From Candidatus Methylomirabilis sp. (GTDB lineage Bacteria > Muiribacteriota > Ozemobacteria > Ozemobacterales > Ozemobacteraceae), in assembly GCA_020722725.1 (NCBI GenBank), contig DYKG01000031.1, forward strand, positions 1-43,443: DNA of 43,443 nucleotides, written 5' to 3'. A program made the translations under genes and the position numbers. The notes under the pieces are model-generated. The model made no database searches and was not told where the DNA came from. It worked only from the letters and a program-made list of their open reading frames with translations. Below, in pieces: positions 8,242 through 16,444 of the stretch. Position 1 is the first letter of the stretch, and every line of letters starts with the position of its first letter.

Positions 8242-8844
8242 ATGAATCAAGATAATCAGAAAAGTCTGCCATATACTCTTGCATTCAGAGTTCCACTGGA
8301 TCTGCGACGATTTATTGCCGCGTGCAACCGCAAACTGTCAGAAGTATGTCGGTCATTTGAACCCATAGAGACGGCACACGTGACGATTAAGTTTCTCGGG
8401 CACTCATCTAATCATTTGAATGAGGAAACAGTCATCGGGTATCTGCCTGAGATTCATCGGATCGCCTGGAAATACATGCCGCTAAACATTTATTTAAGAG
8501 GATTTTCAACGTTTCAATACGATGCTGGTCGCAGCGCGGTTGTTTTTCTAAAAGTTTTGCCGAATGTTCAACTGGCCTTACTGCACCGTGAAATCTGCGA
8601 AAAATTTGCCGGGGTTTTCGATATCTTTCCTCATGCCGAGCAGGAGAACTTTGAACCTCATCTGACGCTGAGCAAAGATGTCTTTTCTGAAAAATCACAA
8701 CAGATTGCCAGAATTGTGGCTCGTTCCCATAAGATGGCCAAACGCATGGTCAAGCTTAACGACCTGGTGGTAATGACCCCCAGTCGGCTTTTCCCGGTTG
8801 TTTCAGAAATTTCCAGTCCGCTTATCTGCCCACCGGTTCGTTGA
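8242..8844 (+). CDS. 2H phosphoesterase / RNA 2',3'-cyclic phosphodiesterase (2'-5' RNA ligase family)
   Basis: A 200-residue 2H-superfamily protein, the usual length for the ThpR/LigT group. Both catalytic HxT motifs are present: H46-V-T48 (AHVTIKF) and H140-L-T142 (PHLTLSK), about 94 residues apart as the two-lobed fold requires. Such enzymes act on 2',3'-cyclic phosphate or 2'-5' linkages of RNA. It is a monocistronic plus-strand gene facing the cold-shock-like gene on the opposite strand. No ribosome site sits close to the ATG; the promoter position suggests leaderless translation. Confidence 0.85.
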   Translation: MNQDNQKSLPYTLAFRVPLDLRRFIAACNRKLSEVCRSFEPIETAHVTIKFLGHSSNHLNEETVIGYLPEIHRIAWKYMPLNIYLRGFSTFQYDAGRSAVVFLKVLPNVQLALLHREICEKFAGVFDIFPHAEQENFEPHLTLSKDVFSEKSQQIARIVARSHKMAKRMVKLNDLVVMTPSRLFPVVSEISSPLICPPVR

Positions 8845-8858
8845 TAAATACTCACAAT

Positions 8859-9233
8859 TTACGAAAACAGCCTGATTCCCCGGGTAAGAAAATCAATCTG
8901 CTCATTTATTTTTGACTCGCTGCCAAGTTCAGGGGTTTCTTCAAGAGTAGCCTGCAGGCGTTCGCGTGTCCTGATCATGTGTTTGACCAATGTCGAAAAA
9001 TTGGCCATTTTGAAAGCTTTGGGTTTTGGCTTTTTCTTATTCATCAACACCCGTGAAAAACCATCAGAATTAGTTGCGACACTTATCAACATATCAACCT
9101 TCTGACCAACTTGTGCTTCTGCCATATCCGACGCATGAAAATAAAACTCCTCGTCGGAGCGGTCGTCTGAAATTGCGACCATTTCTTCATCGGCCTTGAC
9201 CACGGTACCACGCAGGCGCTGCATTCTTTTCAT
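8859..9233 (-). CDS. Small protein with cold-shock/OB-like N-terminus, unknown function
   Basis: A 124-residue protein. Residues 1-60 look like a small five-strand OB or cold-shock-type barrel (RGTVVKADEEMVAI, then DEEFYFHASDM, then GQKVDMLI), although the classical RNP motifs are not convincing. A basic linker (KKKPKPK) follows, then a helical C-terminus of about 50 residues. A nucleic-acid-binding role is plausible but unproven. GGGAG six bases upstream of the ATG supports the start. It converges with the 2H phosphoesterase gene (14 bases between stops) and diverges from the exonuclease gene. Confidence 0.6.
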   Translation of the reverse strand: MKRMQRLRGTVVKADEEMVAISDDRSDEEFYFHASDMAEAQVGQKVDMLISVATNSDGFSRVLMNKKKPKPKAFKMANFSTLVKHMIRTRERLQATLEETPELGSESKINEQIDFLTRGIRLFS

Positions 9234-9245
9234 AAAAACTCCCGA

Positions 9246-9274
9246 TTGACCGTATAACTTCTAAGTAATAATAT
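9246..9274 (+). promoter_or_regulatory. Sigma70-type promoter giving a probable leaderless mRNA for the exonuclease
   Basis: TTGACC (9246-9251), 17-base spacer, TAATAT (9269-9274). The ATG at 9281 is exactly where the transcript should begin, and there is no Shine-Dalgarno. Confidence 0.6.
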
Positions 9275-9280
9275 AGCCTC

Positions 9281-9895
9281 ATGAAAAATATTATTCCAGA
9301 TTTTGTAAAAAAACCACTTAAAGAACTTCCATTTGCCATTCTCGACATTGAGACCACCGGCTTTTACCCGAATCAGGCCGGGCTGACCGAGATTGCACTG
9401 ATTTCAATCCATAACGGCAAAGAAGAGCGCTTCGAAACCATGATAGATCCTGAATATCCGGTCCCTGCCGAGATCACGAAATTGACTGGAATTACCCAGG
9501 AAATGGTCAACGGTCAGCCCAAAATTGCCGAAGTACTGCCGATCATCGACGTACTTTTGCAGGATTCGATCTTTGTCGCCCACAATGTTCCCTTTGACTG
9601 GTCATTTCTTGATTTTTATTTCAAACTTCATTTGAAAAAAAACATGCGAATGCCGTCTTTGTGTACCCTTCGCCTGGCGAGGAAATATCTCAATCTGCAG
9701 AAAAACAATCTTGATTTTGTTGCCAATCATTTCAATATCAGCCTTACCAATGCCCACCGGGCGATGAACGACACCGTTGCGGTACGCGACGTTCTCTTCA
9801 AATTTTTTGACCGGTTGGAAAAAGAAGGCATCAAAACCGGTGAAGATCTTTACAAACACAATCTTATTTTTCCTGAGCAGCCACCGACGCGCTAA
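9281..9895 (+). CDS. DEDDh 3'-5' exonuclease (DnaQ-like)
   Basis: A 204-residue DnaQ-superfamily exonuclease with all five catalytic positions: D22 and E24 in LDIETTG, D107 in HNVPFDWSFL, and H159 with D164 in NAHRAMNDTVAV, which makes it the DEDDh type. It has the size of a stand-alone epsilon-like or PolC-exo-like nuclease with no extra domain. It removes nucleotides from the 3' end of DNA or RNA; its partner polymerase or repair pathway cannot be told from this locus. It is monocistronic, with a strong promoter placed so that the ATG is the first base of the transcript. Confidence 0.87.
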   Translation: MKNIIPDFVKKPLKELPFAILDIETTGFYPNQAGLTEIALISIHNGKEERFETMIDPEYPVPAEITKLTGITQEMVNGQPKIAEVLPIIDVLLQDSIFVAHNVPFDWSFLDFYFKLHLKKNMRMPSLCTLRLARKYLNLQKNNLDFVANHFNISLTNAHRAMNDTVAVRDVLFKFFDRLEKEGIKTGEDLYKHNLIFPEQPPTR

Positions 9896-9970
9896 ACTGC
9901 GTAAATTTTGGCCTGGGCCTGGACAATGGTGTCGCAGTTTAATTTAAAATTGCATGTTTGTTACATGGGT

Positions 9971-10003
9971 CGCTTCGACCCGCTGAGCGGGCTCAGCGAC
10001 CGG
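9971..10003 (+). repeat. Dispersed GC-rich intergenic repeat, copy A
   Basis: A 33-base element beginning CGCTTCGACCCGC and ending GGCTCAGCGACCGG. The reverse complement of 17839-17871 matches it at most positions. It contains internal inverted repeats (CCGCTGAGCGGG; CGGTCGCTGAG-type ends) and occurs only between genes here. Confidence 0.65.
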
Positions 10004-10137
10004 CTGTTTTTAGCGTTGGCATGCGAGTTGCCATTTTAATGATTCGCCCCTTACTGCCGCCACATTTGTCCTGATTATTTGAAATTATTAATTATTCGGT
10101 TGCAGCCAGGGAATATCATTAATCGAGGAGAGAGCTT

Positions 10138-12564
10138 ATGACCAGAATGAAAGCCTTTTTTCTGCTGATTCTCGTTCTTGTGGCTGCTCCGGTCGCCGCT
10201 GGCTATTTAGTCTGCCAGCAGGGCGATTTGCCGTTGGTTTCTCAAAAAATCAAAGTTGAGATAAAAAACCAGGTTGCAGTTACCAGCCTCGAGCAGATTT
10301 TCTACAATCCGCACACGTTGACAATTCAGCCCAACATCCGGTTTCCCGTGCATGAAAAGGCTTCGGTGCAGAAATTTTCTCTTACCGACAGCCAGGGTCA
10401 GACATATGAAGGCAAAATCGAAGAAACCAGCCAGGCAACCGCCGAATTCAACGAAGCCAAAGATCAGGGAATGATGCCGGCGATGGCCGTGCAAAGGCAG
10501 CCTGGTGTTTTCGAAACGAGCATTGGTGCAATCGGCCCCGGTTCCCGTGCCACAGTCATCATTGAATACAGCGAAATTCTCGATTACAAATCTGGTTCTA
10601 TTTACTATCAGCTCCCGTTCAATGTTTCAACCTGGCAGAAAAAAGAACTCGATCAGGTAAGCCTGCAGATCAGTATCGCCGATCAGAAAGAGATTGTTTC
10701 GGTTAACTCGCCGACTCACGACATCTTTGCCAGCAAGGTTAATGCCTTCAGCTGGAACGCAGGTTTTGAACGAAATAACTTCCTGCCTTCAAATGATTTT
10801 GCCCTCAGATACGAGGTTAAAGCCGATGAAATGGCGGTTAATTTTCTGTCGACCCGCCCCAACACCGAAAAAGACGGGTATTTTGTTCTGATGCTTTCAC
10901 CCCAGGAAGTTGTAAAAGAAAACGACATCGCCAACCGTGACATCGTATTCATCATGGACACATCGGGCAGTATGAGTGGCGAAAAAATTCAACAAACCAA
11001 AATGGCCTTCGTTTACTTTATCAACCGGTTAAATGAAAACGACCGTTTTGCCGTCGTCGATTTTTCAGACAAAGTCAGGATCTGGAAACCTGAAATGATG
11101 GCGGCCAATGATGAAAACCGCCAGGAAGCGATTAAGTATATCGACAATCTTGTCGCCAGAGGCGGAACGAACATCTACGATTCTCTTGCTCAGGGTTTAA
11201 AGGCCTTTGATTCCGATAAAAGCAGAACAAAGGCGATTGTGTTTCTGACTGATGGTGAAGCGAGTTCTGGTATCACATCTACACAGCGCATTGTCGCCGA
11301 TTATCGGGCGCAGAATCAGGAAATGATCAGAACCTTCACTCTTGGTGTGGGTCAGGGTGTTAACCAATCACTGCTTGGCCAGCTTGCCGTTGAAAACCGC
11401 GGTGAAGCAATATATCTCAACGACCAGGCCAATCTTGAAACAGAACTCAAAGGTTTTTATGAATCGATCAGCACGCCACTGCTTGTCGATCTCAAGCTCG
11501 ATTTCGGTAATATTCAGATAACTGAAATGTTCCCCCAGGAACTGCCAAACGTCTATAAGGGCACCCAGCTTGTGGTTTCCGGTCGATATAAAAATGCGGG
11601 TGAATCATCAATCAAACTTTCCGGCGTTTTAAATAATCAATTGAAAGAATTTCCGATCACCGCCAATTTTGTTGAAAACTCAAATGAAAACAGCTTTGTC
11701 GGGCGCTTCTGGGCACGCACCAAAGCCGACGAGCTTCTTAAGCAGATTAAAATTTATGGCGAAAAACCTGAGTTAAAAAACGAAGTAATCGCCCTGAGCA
11801 AAGAATATCAATTTGCTACTCCATATACCTCGTTTATTGCAGTAAGTACCAAGCAAGTGCCACAGGTTGCCAATGCAAATTCAGGCGAAACCTCGGCGAC
11901 CTATGCCAACATAAGCATCAAAGCCGCCCCCAAACGAGTTGTCATTCAGAAAACCAAAGCCAAGAGCGTTTCTCTCTGGGGAGCCGCTGGTTTTGTGCCG
12001 TTTGCCGTAGCCATTCCGAATTTTCGCAAAGCTCGCGAACAGGCTCGCCACAAGGCCTGCTATGCCAACATGCGTGTTTTGCAGGGTGCAGCAGAAATGT
12101 ACAACATGGATCACCCGGAACATGAAATGATTCATGTTCTGACCGAACGCGAAATCGGCCTGCTGGTTCAGGGAAAATACCTGAAATCAGAAATCAGTCG
12201 ACCGGAACAGGATTGCACTTATGGTACCATCGGCGACCTGACCGGTAATGGTATAATCTGCTGCAGTGTCCACGGAACCGTTGAATCGGAAGAAGAAATC
12301 GCTGCCCGTGGTGGAGTTCAAAAAGCGATATATGCAGACGGGGCCAATGGATTTGTCACCCACGAGTATGTCGTCGCCCAACCCCCCTGGACTACGAGAA
12401 TCTGGAACGACTATCTGGCCGATGCAGTCAATCTTCTGATCAACGTTCCTCTTTTCATTTTGGGACTGGCATTCAGTCTTTATCTATTCTATCATATCAT
12501 CAGAATACCATTTGTGGTAATTGGATCAATGTTCAGCAACTCAACTGACAAATTCGATGAATAA
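10138..12564 (+). CDS. VIT-VWA domain protein with an embedded pseudopilin-like segment and C-terminal membrane anchor
   Basis: An 808-residue envelope protein. A signal or anchor helix covers about residues 5-22. A VIT (inter-alpha-trypsin) domain spans about 30-150, and a von Willebrand A domain about 265-445 with an intact MIDAS D274-T-S-G-S278, T344 in RGGTN, and D372 in LTDGE. Residues 610-715 resemble a class of type II secretion/type IV pseudopilin: a hydrophobic stretch running into AIPNFRKAREQA, then CYANMRVLQGAAEMYNMD and paired cysteines. A transmembrane helix follows at about 763-790, with a short cytoplasmic tail. VWA domains bind ligands through a metal ion; this one is probably a surface or periplasmic adhesion/assembly factor. 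CGAGGAGAG supports the start. The next gene starts 24 bases downstream. Confidence 0.85.
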   Translation: MTRMKAFFLLILVLVAAPVAAGYLVCQQGDLPLVSQKIKVEIKNQVAVTSLEQIFYNPHTLTIQPNIRFPVHEKASVQKFSLTDSQGQTYEGKIEETSQATAEFNEAKDQGMMPAMAVQRQPGVFETSIGAIGPGSRATVIIEYSEILDYKSGSIYYQLPFNVSTWQKKELDQVSLQISIADQKEIVSVNSPTHDIFASKVNAFSWNAGFERNNFLPSNDFALRYEVKADEMAVNFLSTRPNTEKDGYFVLMLSPQEVVKENDIANRDIVFIMDTSGSMSGEKIQQTKMAFVYFINRLNENDRFAVVDFSDKVRIWKPEMMAANDENRQEAIKYIDNLVARGGTNIYDSLAQGLKAFDSDKSRTKAIVFLTDGEASSGITSTQRIVADYRAQNQEMIRTFTLGVGQGVNQSLLGQLAVENRGEAIYLNDQANLETELKGFYESISTPLLVDLKLDFGNIQITEMFPQELPNVYKGTQLVVSGRYKNAGESSIKLSGVLNNQLKEFPITANFVENSNENSFVGRFWARTKADELLKQIKIYGEKPELKNEVIALSKEYQFATPYTSFIAVSTKQVPQVANANSGETSATYANISIKAAPKRVVIQKTKAKSVSLWGAAGFVPFAVAIPNFRKAREQARHKACYANMRVLQGAAEMYNMDHPEHEMIHVLTEREIGLLVQGKYLKSEISRPEQDCTYGTIGDLTGNGIICCSVHGTVESEEEIAARGGVQKAIYADGANGFVTHEYVVAQPPWTTRIWNDYLADAVNLLINVPLFILGLAFSLYLFYHIIRIPFVVIGSMFSNSTDKFDE

Positions 12565-12587
12565 AAAACCAAAGCGGAGAAACTCAG

Positions 12588-13598
12588 ATGCCCCCCAGTG
12601 AAAAGCAACTTCAGACAATCAGCCGTGACCTTCCAGCTGATGTCTCAGCCAATCCGCACCCGAAACTGCATCGCACCCTGGCTTCATTTTCAGCATTAAT
12701 GGTAAATGTTTACATCATTATGGCCCTGAAAATTGCGCCGCCAAGTGTTGAACTATCACTGCTGTTCTGGCTGCTGTTTTTCGTAAGCATGATCATTGCT
12801 GGAAGAGAGCGGGATGCAAGTTACTGCTTCACCCCCATGACTCTTGCCACCACCCCGTTCATTCTCTGGGGTGCAGGGCTGGGTGCCTGGTCTGCTGCTT
12901 CTGCGATTGGCGCTATTGTCACCATCGGCTTTCAGCGTGGTATAACCATGTGGTCTATAGCTTCCGGGGCTTCTGATATTGCAGAAGGCCTTAGCAATAC
13001 CAATATCAGGCGCAAAATTGTCAAGCTTTCAGGCAGTGAAATCGAGCCCGATTCCATTCACAACGAAGAGCTGAAGGAATTTACCGAAGTCGAAGCGGAA
13101 CTATTAAAAGTTCAAAAGGTCTTTGATCGGGCAAATCCCAACATGCAGCGCATGCTCAGGCAGACGATCGCCCAAGTTGAACAGCTTCAGAAAGACCATG
13201 CCCGGGTACTGGTTCGCGGTGCCGGGCTGGCCTCTTTCCTTTCTTCACTAGATATTGATAAAATCAGACGGGAAACCGACAAACTAACCCAGGAAGCTGG
13301 CAGGACCAGCGATGAAGTAGCCAAAGAACAGCTGCTCGCCACTGTAAAAATGAAACAGAAAAGATTGTCGGAACTTAATGAACTTGAGACCTGTCTAAAT
13401 CGAGTGAAAATTCAAAAAATGCAGATTTATGAAATGTTCTCGAGTCTTATGGATAAGATGCATGCCTTGCGTTTTGCCGATATCAAAACGATGCAGGCGT
13501 CTTCCGATGCAATGGTTAAAGAAGTTGATGAAATCAGAACCGGCCTCGACGATATCGAGAAAGGCCTGATTAGCGCTGAAAGCCTGAGCCGATCTTAG
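12588..13598 (+). CDS. Membrane protein with long C-terminal coiled coil, unknown function
   Basis: A 336-residue protein I do not recognise. Residues 40-65, 67-82 and 90-118 are hydrophobic and could form three membrane helices. From about 160 to 330 it is charged and heptad-rich (many E, K, L and Q; for example ELLKVQKVFDRANPNMQRM), indicating an extended cytoplasmic coiled coil. GGAGAAA precedes the ATG. It lies 23 bases after the VWA gene and 40 bases before the Bax-inhibitor gene, so the three are probably cotranscribed and may form an envelope complex; function is unknown. Confidence 0.65.
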   Translation: MPPSEKQLQTISRDLPADVSANPHPKLHRTLASFSALMVNVYIIMALKIAPPSVELSLLFWLLFFVSMIIAGRERDASYCFTPMTLATTPFILWGAGLGAWSAASAIGAIVTIGFQRGITMWSIASGASDIAEGLSNTNIRRKIVKLSGSEIEPDSIHNEELKEFTEVEAELLKVQKVFDRANPNMQRMLRQTIAQVEQLQKDHARVLVRGAGLASFLSSLDIDKIRRETDKLTQEAGRTSDEVAKEQLLATVKMKQKRLSELNELETCLNRVKIQKMQIYEMFSSLMDKMHALRFADIKTMQASSDAMVKEVDEIRTGLDDIEKGLISAESLSRS

Positions 13599-13637
13599 AC
13601 CAGGCAAGAATTTGAACATAAAGGGAGATATTAGTTT

Positions 13638-14387
13638 ATGAGCAGATTTACCAGAAGCTCCAACCCCACCTTACGCCCTGAAATTTTTGAAAACTACCAG
13701 GCTCAGGCTTCGGGCAGCAGAACCATGACGGTCAATGGCGCCGCCAACAAGACCTTCTTTCTTCTTCTGCTTGCCTTTGTTGCTGCCAGCTTTACCTGGC
13801 GCATGACCCTTGAAAACCCCGGGATGGCAAAAAGTCTAATGATGCTTGGCATTATCGGCGGCTTCATAACCGCTTTGATCACCTGCTTTTCAACGGGTTC
13901 AGCCCGTTATACCGCACCGATTTATGCGGTGTTTGAGGGTTTGTTCTTAGGAGCAATCTCGGCGGTATACAATTATATGACCCAGGGCATAGTGTTGCAG
14001 GCACTGTTTCTGACTTTTGCCACCGCCGGTGGCATGCTCTTTCTCTATCGCAGCGGCATAGTGAAGGTGACTGAAAAATTCAGAGCCGGCCTGATGGCAG
14101 CTACCATGGGGGTATTTTTTACCCTGCTTTTCTCTTTTATTCTAAGCATGTTCGGATTAGTACCCCCGATTTATTCCGGCGGAATTATTGGGATTGTCAT
14201 AAATCTGGTTATTGCCGGTATTGCCGCCCTCAACCTGATTCTCGATTTCGACGTGATTGTTCGCGGAGCTGAAGTGGGTGCTCCTGAACATTTTGAATGG
14301 TATGCCGCATTCGGCCTTCTTGTAACTCTGGTCTGGCTGTATCTTGAAATTCTTCGCCTGCTTGCCAGCCTGCAGCGTCGTGATTAA
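13638..14387 (+). CDS. Bax inhibitor-1/YccA-like membrane protein
   Basis: A 249-residue integral membrane protein with about seven hydrophobic helices after a polar N-terminus, matching the bacterial Bax1-I (YccA/YbhL-like) family in size and layout. The family-typical acidic stretch LNLILDFDVIVRGAEVGAPEHFEW lies between helices 6 and 7 and contains the aspartates linked to pH-dependent calcium leak in relatives. GGGAG lies upstream of the ATG. It is the last gene of the VWA run; a terminator hairpin begins 33 bases after its stop, inside the next ORF. Confidence 0.88.
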   Translation: MSRFTRSSNPTLRPEIFENYQAQASGSRTMTVNGAANKTFFLLLLAFVAASFTWRMTLENPGMAKSLMMLGIIGGFITALITCFSTGSARYTAPIYAVFEGLFLGAISAVYNYMTQGIVLQALFLTFATAGGMLFLYRSGIVKVTEKFRAGLMAATMGVFFTLLFSFILSMFGLVPPIYSGGIIGIVINLVIAGIAALNLILDFDVIVRGAEVGAPEHFEWYAAFGLLVTLVWLYLEILRLLASLQRRD

Positions 14388-14409
14388 CTCTCATTTTTCA
14401 AATATTTAA

Positions 14410-14835
14410 ATGAAAGAAGCCGCCAGAATCTTTTTTTTCTTGATTCTGGCGGTTTTTTATATGTTTCTGCCCTATGACCTGCTGCCCGATTTTCTCGGCA
14501 GATTTGGCAGATTAGATGACCTGCTGGTATGGGTTATCATTATTTTCCTGTTTTTTTTCAAACCTCTTTTTGATGATTTGAGAAAAAAGTGGTGTTCTGA
14601 TCAGAATGGGTCTATCGGGCCTGAAAACACTGATGAAATTAACGACGACCCTTTTGAAATTCTTGGGGTTATGCCTTCAGCCAACCAGGAGGAAATAAAA
14701 AAAGCCTATCATGATAAGATCAGGCAATATCACCCCGATCTGGTTGCGAAAATGGGACCTGAAATTCAGGCATTAGCGATTGAAAAAAGCCGTCAGATCA
14801 ATCTGGCGTATGAGAAACTAAAAAAGAATTTTTAA
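14410..14835 (+). CDS. DUF1232-DnaJ domain membrane protein
   Basis: A 141-residue protein. The N-terminus (1-50) is a DUF1232 module: a hydrophobic helix leading into FLPYDLLPDFLG and GRLDDLLVW, then a second hydrophobic helix. After an acidic linker, residues 76-140 are a J domain starting DPFEILGV, with the Hsp70-stimulating HPD motif in QYHPDLV. It probably recruits DnaK to the membrane. No ribosome site precedes the ATG. A strong terminator hairpin (14420-14458) sits within codons 4-16, so expression may depend on readthrough. An internal ATG at 14461 would delete half of the first helix and is less likely. Confidence 0.75.
   Translation: MKEAARIFFFLILAVFYMFLPYDLLPDFLGRFGRLDDLLVWVIIIFLFFFKPLFDDLRKKWCSDQNGSIGPENTDEINDDPFEILGVMPSANQEEIKKAYHDKIRQYHPDLVAKMGPEIQALAIEKSRQINLAYEKLKKNF
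14420..14458 (+). terminator. Terminator hairpin embedded in the start of the DUF1232-DnaJ gene
   Basis: CCGCCAGAATC (14420-14430) pairs perfectly with GATTCTGGCGG (14442-14452) over 11 bp, followed by six T. It has the full form of a rho-independent terminator for the Bax-inhibitor transcript, yet it also encodes part of the first membrane helix of the next protein. Confidence 0.7.
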
Positions 14836-14856
14836 CCATCTTAAGCGAGAAAGCAC

Positions 14857-14880
14857 GGGGGGCGGCCCCCTACGAGTACA
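14857..14880. repeat. GC-rich intergenic repeat, related to 1547-1575
   Basis: GGGGGGCGGCCCCCTACGAGTAC, a short stem with the CCCCTACGA tail also seen at 1564-1573. It lies between the convergent DUF1232-DnaJ and methyltransferase genes. Confidence 0.4.
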
Positions 14881-14894
14881 TATTTTATTACGTA

Positions 14895-15938
14895 TTATTT
14901 GCGGTTGAACAGGTATTGTCCGACTATCCAGCTTTGGCCACGATTAAAACCAAACTGCTCGCTGATTGCGATCAGCACCAGGCGCCAACGCTGAAACCAG
15001 GTCCAGGCCATGCGTTTGCCGCCGGCCTTTTCAAGCTGCGGCAAAATGGCGAGGCGGTTGAAAAAATAACGACGCAACCAGCGATCGGCAGTTTTTTTAT
15101 AATGTTCGCCGCTGATTTTCCAGAAATCTTCAATTGAAAATAATTTTTGAAATAACAACGGCATATCGGCTGAAAGAGCAAGGCGATTTCTGGAAATGCA
15201 GTTACCCGGCAGATCATCGAGTCCGACTGAATCATAATAAAATGAATATTCCGAATGCACCGGAATCTGGAGAAACATCTTACCATCAGGCTTCAACCAA
15301 CAACAAATTTTTGACTGCCATTCAGCCTGGGAGGAAATAAGATCAAAATGTTCAATTGAAATAATACGATCAAATTCTTCAGCAAATTCCAGGTCAGAAA
15401 ATTCACTGGTAAAGATTTTAACGTTATTCAGTTCAAGTTCATGGGCCTTCTTCTGCAAAAAGATGCCCTGCCCAACCGAATCAGTAACTGCGGTAATTTT
15501 CGACTCCGGGAACTGGCGGGCCAACCAGAAAGTCATGGCGCCAAAACCACAGCCCAGTTCAAGAATTTTCATGCCATCTCTGATTCTGGCGCGGTCGGCA
15601 GTCATCCACAGCATGGTTTCTTCAGCTTCTTCAAGATCTTCGGCCCCGGTGGGGAAATAGCAACAGGACCCTGAGAGGCGTTTTCCCAGAAAAAGCTCAA
15701 AAAATTCAGGATCAAGCTCTATCATCGGCTCGTTTAGCAGATCCTTTTCTTTCATCATGATTCCGGCTCTGAGGTCTCTGACAACCTGGCGATAAACGGA
15801 ATGACGGGCTTCGATGTCGCCGAGAGAAGCTCTTTCGCAGGCTTGAGCACACAAGTGCCGAACCCAGGCTCTGGTGATATTCTCTGGTATCAGTCCAGTT
15901 TCAAGAACTTTCAACACAATTTTTCCGGTCAGACTCAT
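14895..15938 (-). CDS. Class I SAM methyltransferase, cyclopropane-fatty-acid-synthase-like
   Basis: A 347-residue SAM-dependent methyltransferase of the CFA-synthase-like family. The motif I glycine loop is ILELGCGFGAMT at about residue 125, followed by an acidic residue after SKITAVTDS and motif IV at FDRIISIEHFD. The helical N-terminus and the C-terminal RRYFFNRLAIL/WTWFQRWRL region are typical of the shorter CFA-like group, whose substrates include lipids and alkaloid-like or small-molecule amines; the bacterial role is undefined. It is monocistronic on the minus strand and diverges from the pseudopilin gene. Confidence 0.75.
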   Translation of the reverse strand: MSLTGKIVLKVLETGLIPENITRAWVRHLCAQACERASLGDIEARHSVYRQVVRDLRAGIMMKEKDLLNEPMIELDPEFFELFLGKRLSGSCCYFPTGAEDLEEAEETMLWMTADRARIRDGMKILELGCGFGAMTFWLARQFPESKITAVTDSVGQGIFLQKKAHELELNNVKIFTSEFSDLEFAEEFDRIISIEHFDLISSQAEWQSKICCWLKPDGKMFLQIPVHSEYSFYYDSVGLDDLPGNCISRNRLALSADMPLLFQKLFSIEDFWKISGEHYKKTADRWLRRYFFNRLAILPQLEKAGGKRMAWTWFQRWRLVLIAISEQFGFNRGQSWIVGQYLFNRK

Positions 15939-16077
15939 GGCATTTTCCTAAAAAAATCTTTCGCATTTAGAATAGCTGCAAGTTCAAAATTCTTCAACTT
16001 CTATTAAAATTTTCTTTACAGCCCGTTAAAGTGAAGATAAGTTATTATTACGTTTTTGAAAGGCGGATACCGCACCG

Positions 16078-16440
16078 CTGGTAAAAATAAGCAAAAAAAA
16101 TGGGTTCACCTTAATTGAACTGATGATCGTCGTTGCGATCATTGCAGTTTTGCTTGCCATGGCTGCTTACAGCTTTACTGGAATCAGAAACCGTATTAGA
16201 AAAACCAGTTGCCGCGAAAACATGCGAATTATCCGCAAAGCTTTTTTTCTGGCCCAGACCGAAAATCCAAGTTTAACAGATAAGGATCTGACTATCGACA
16301 AACTGCTCAAACCTGGTTATCTGAAAACCCGGCCCATTTGCCCATCTGGTGGCCGATACTGGATATCCAATGAAGATGAAAATACCAGGGTAACCTGCGT
16401 AAGAGAGCCGGAGCCGACCGATCACGGCTACATAGAATAA
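16078..16440 (+). CDS. Type II secretion/type IV pilin-like pseudopilin with non-canonical start
   Basis: About 120 residues. The reading frame carries a perfect prepilin signal: KKNG|FTLIEL, with Glu at +5, followed by MIVVAIIAVLLAMAAYSF. The next segment, CRENMRIIRKAF, and later cysteines resemble the pseudopilin-like part of the VWA protein. The only in-frame ATG (16123) lies after the cleavage site and would destroy the signal. Upstream of it the frame is open back to the codon after a stop at 16057-16059, with no ATG, GTG or TTG. CTG at 16078, 12-15 bases after AAAGGCGG, is the best start. ATA at 16087, or a sequence error in the A8 run at 16093-16100, are the alternatives. The ankyrin gene follows after 4 bases. 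Confidence 0.65.
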   Translation: MVKISKKNGFTLIELMIVVAIIAVLLAMAAYSFTGIRNRIRKTSCRENMRIIRKAFFLAQTENPSLTDKDLTIDKLLKPGYLKTRPICPSGGRYWISNEDENTRVTCVREPEPTDHGYIE

Positions 16441-16444
16441 TTGA

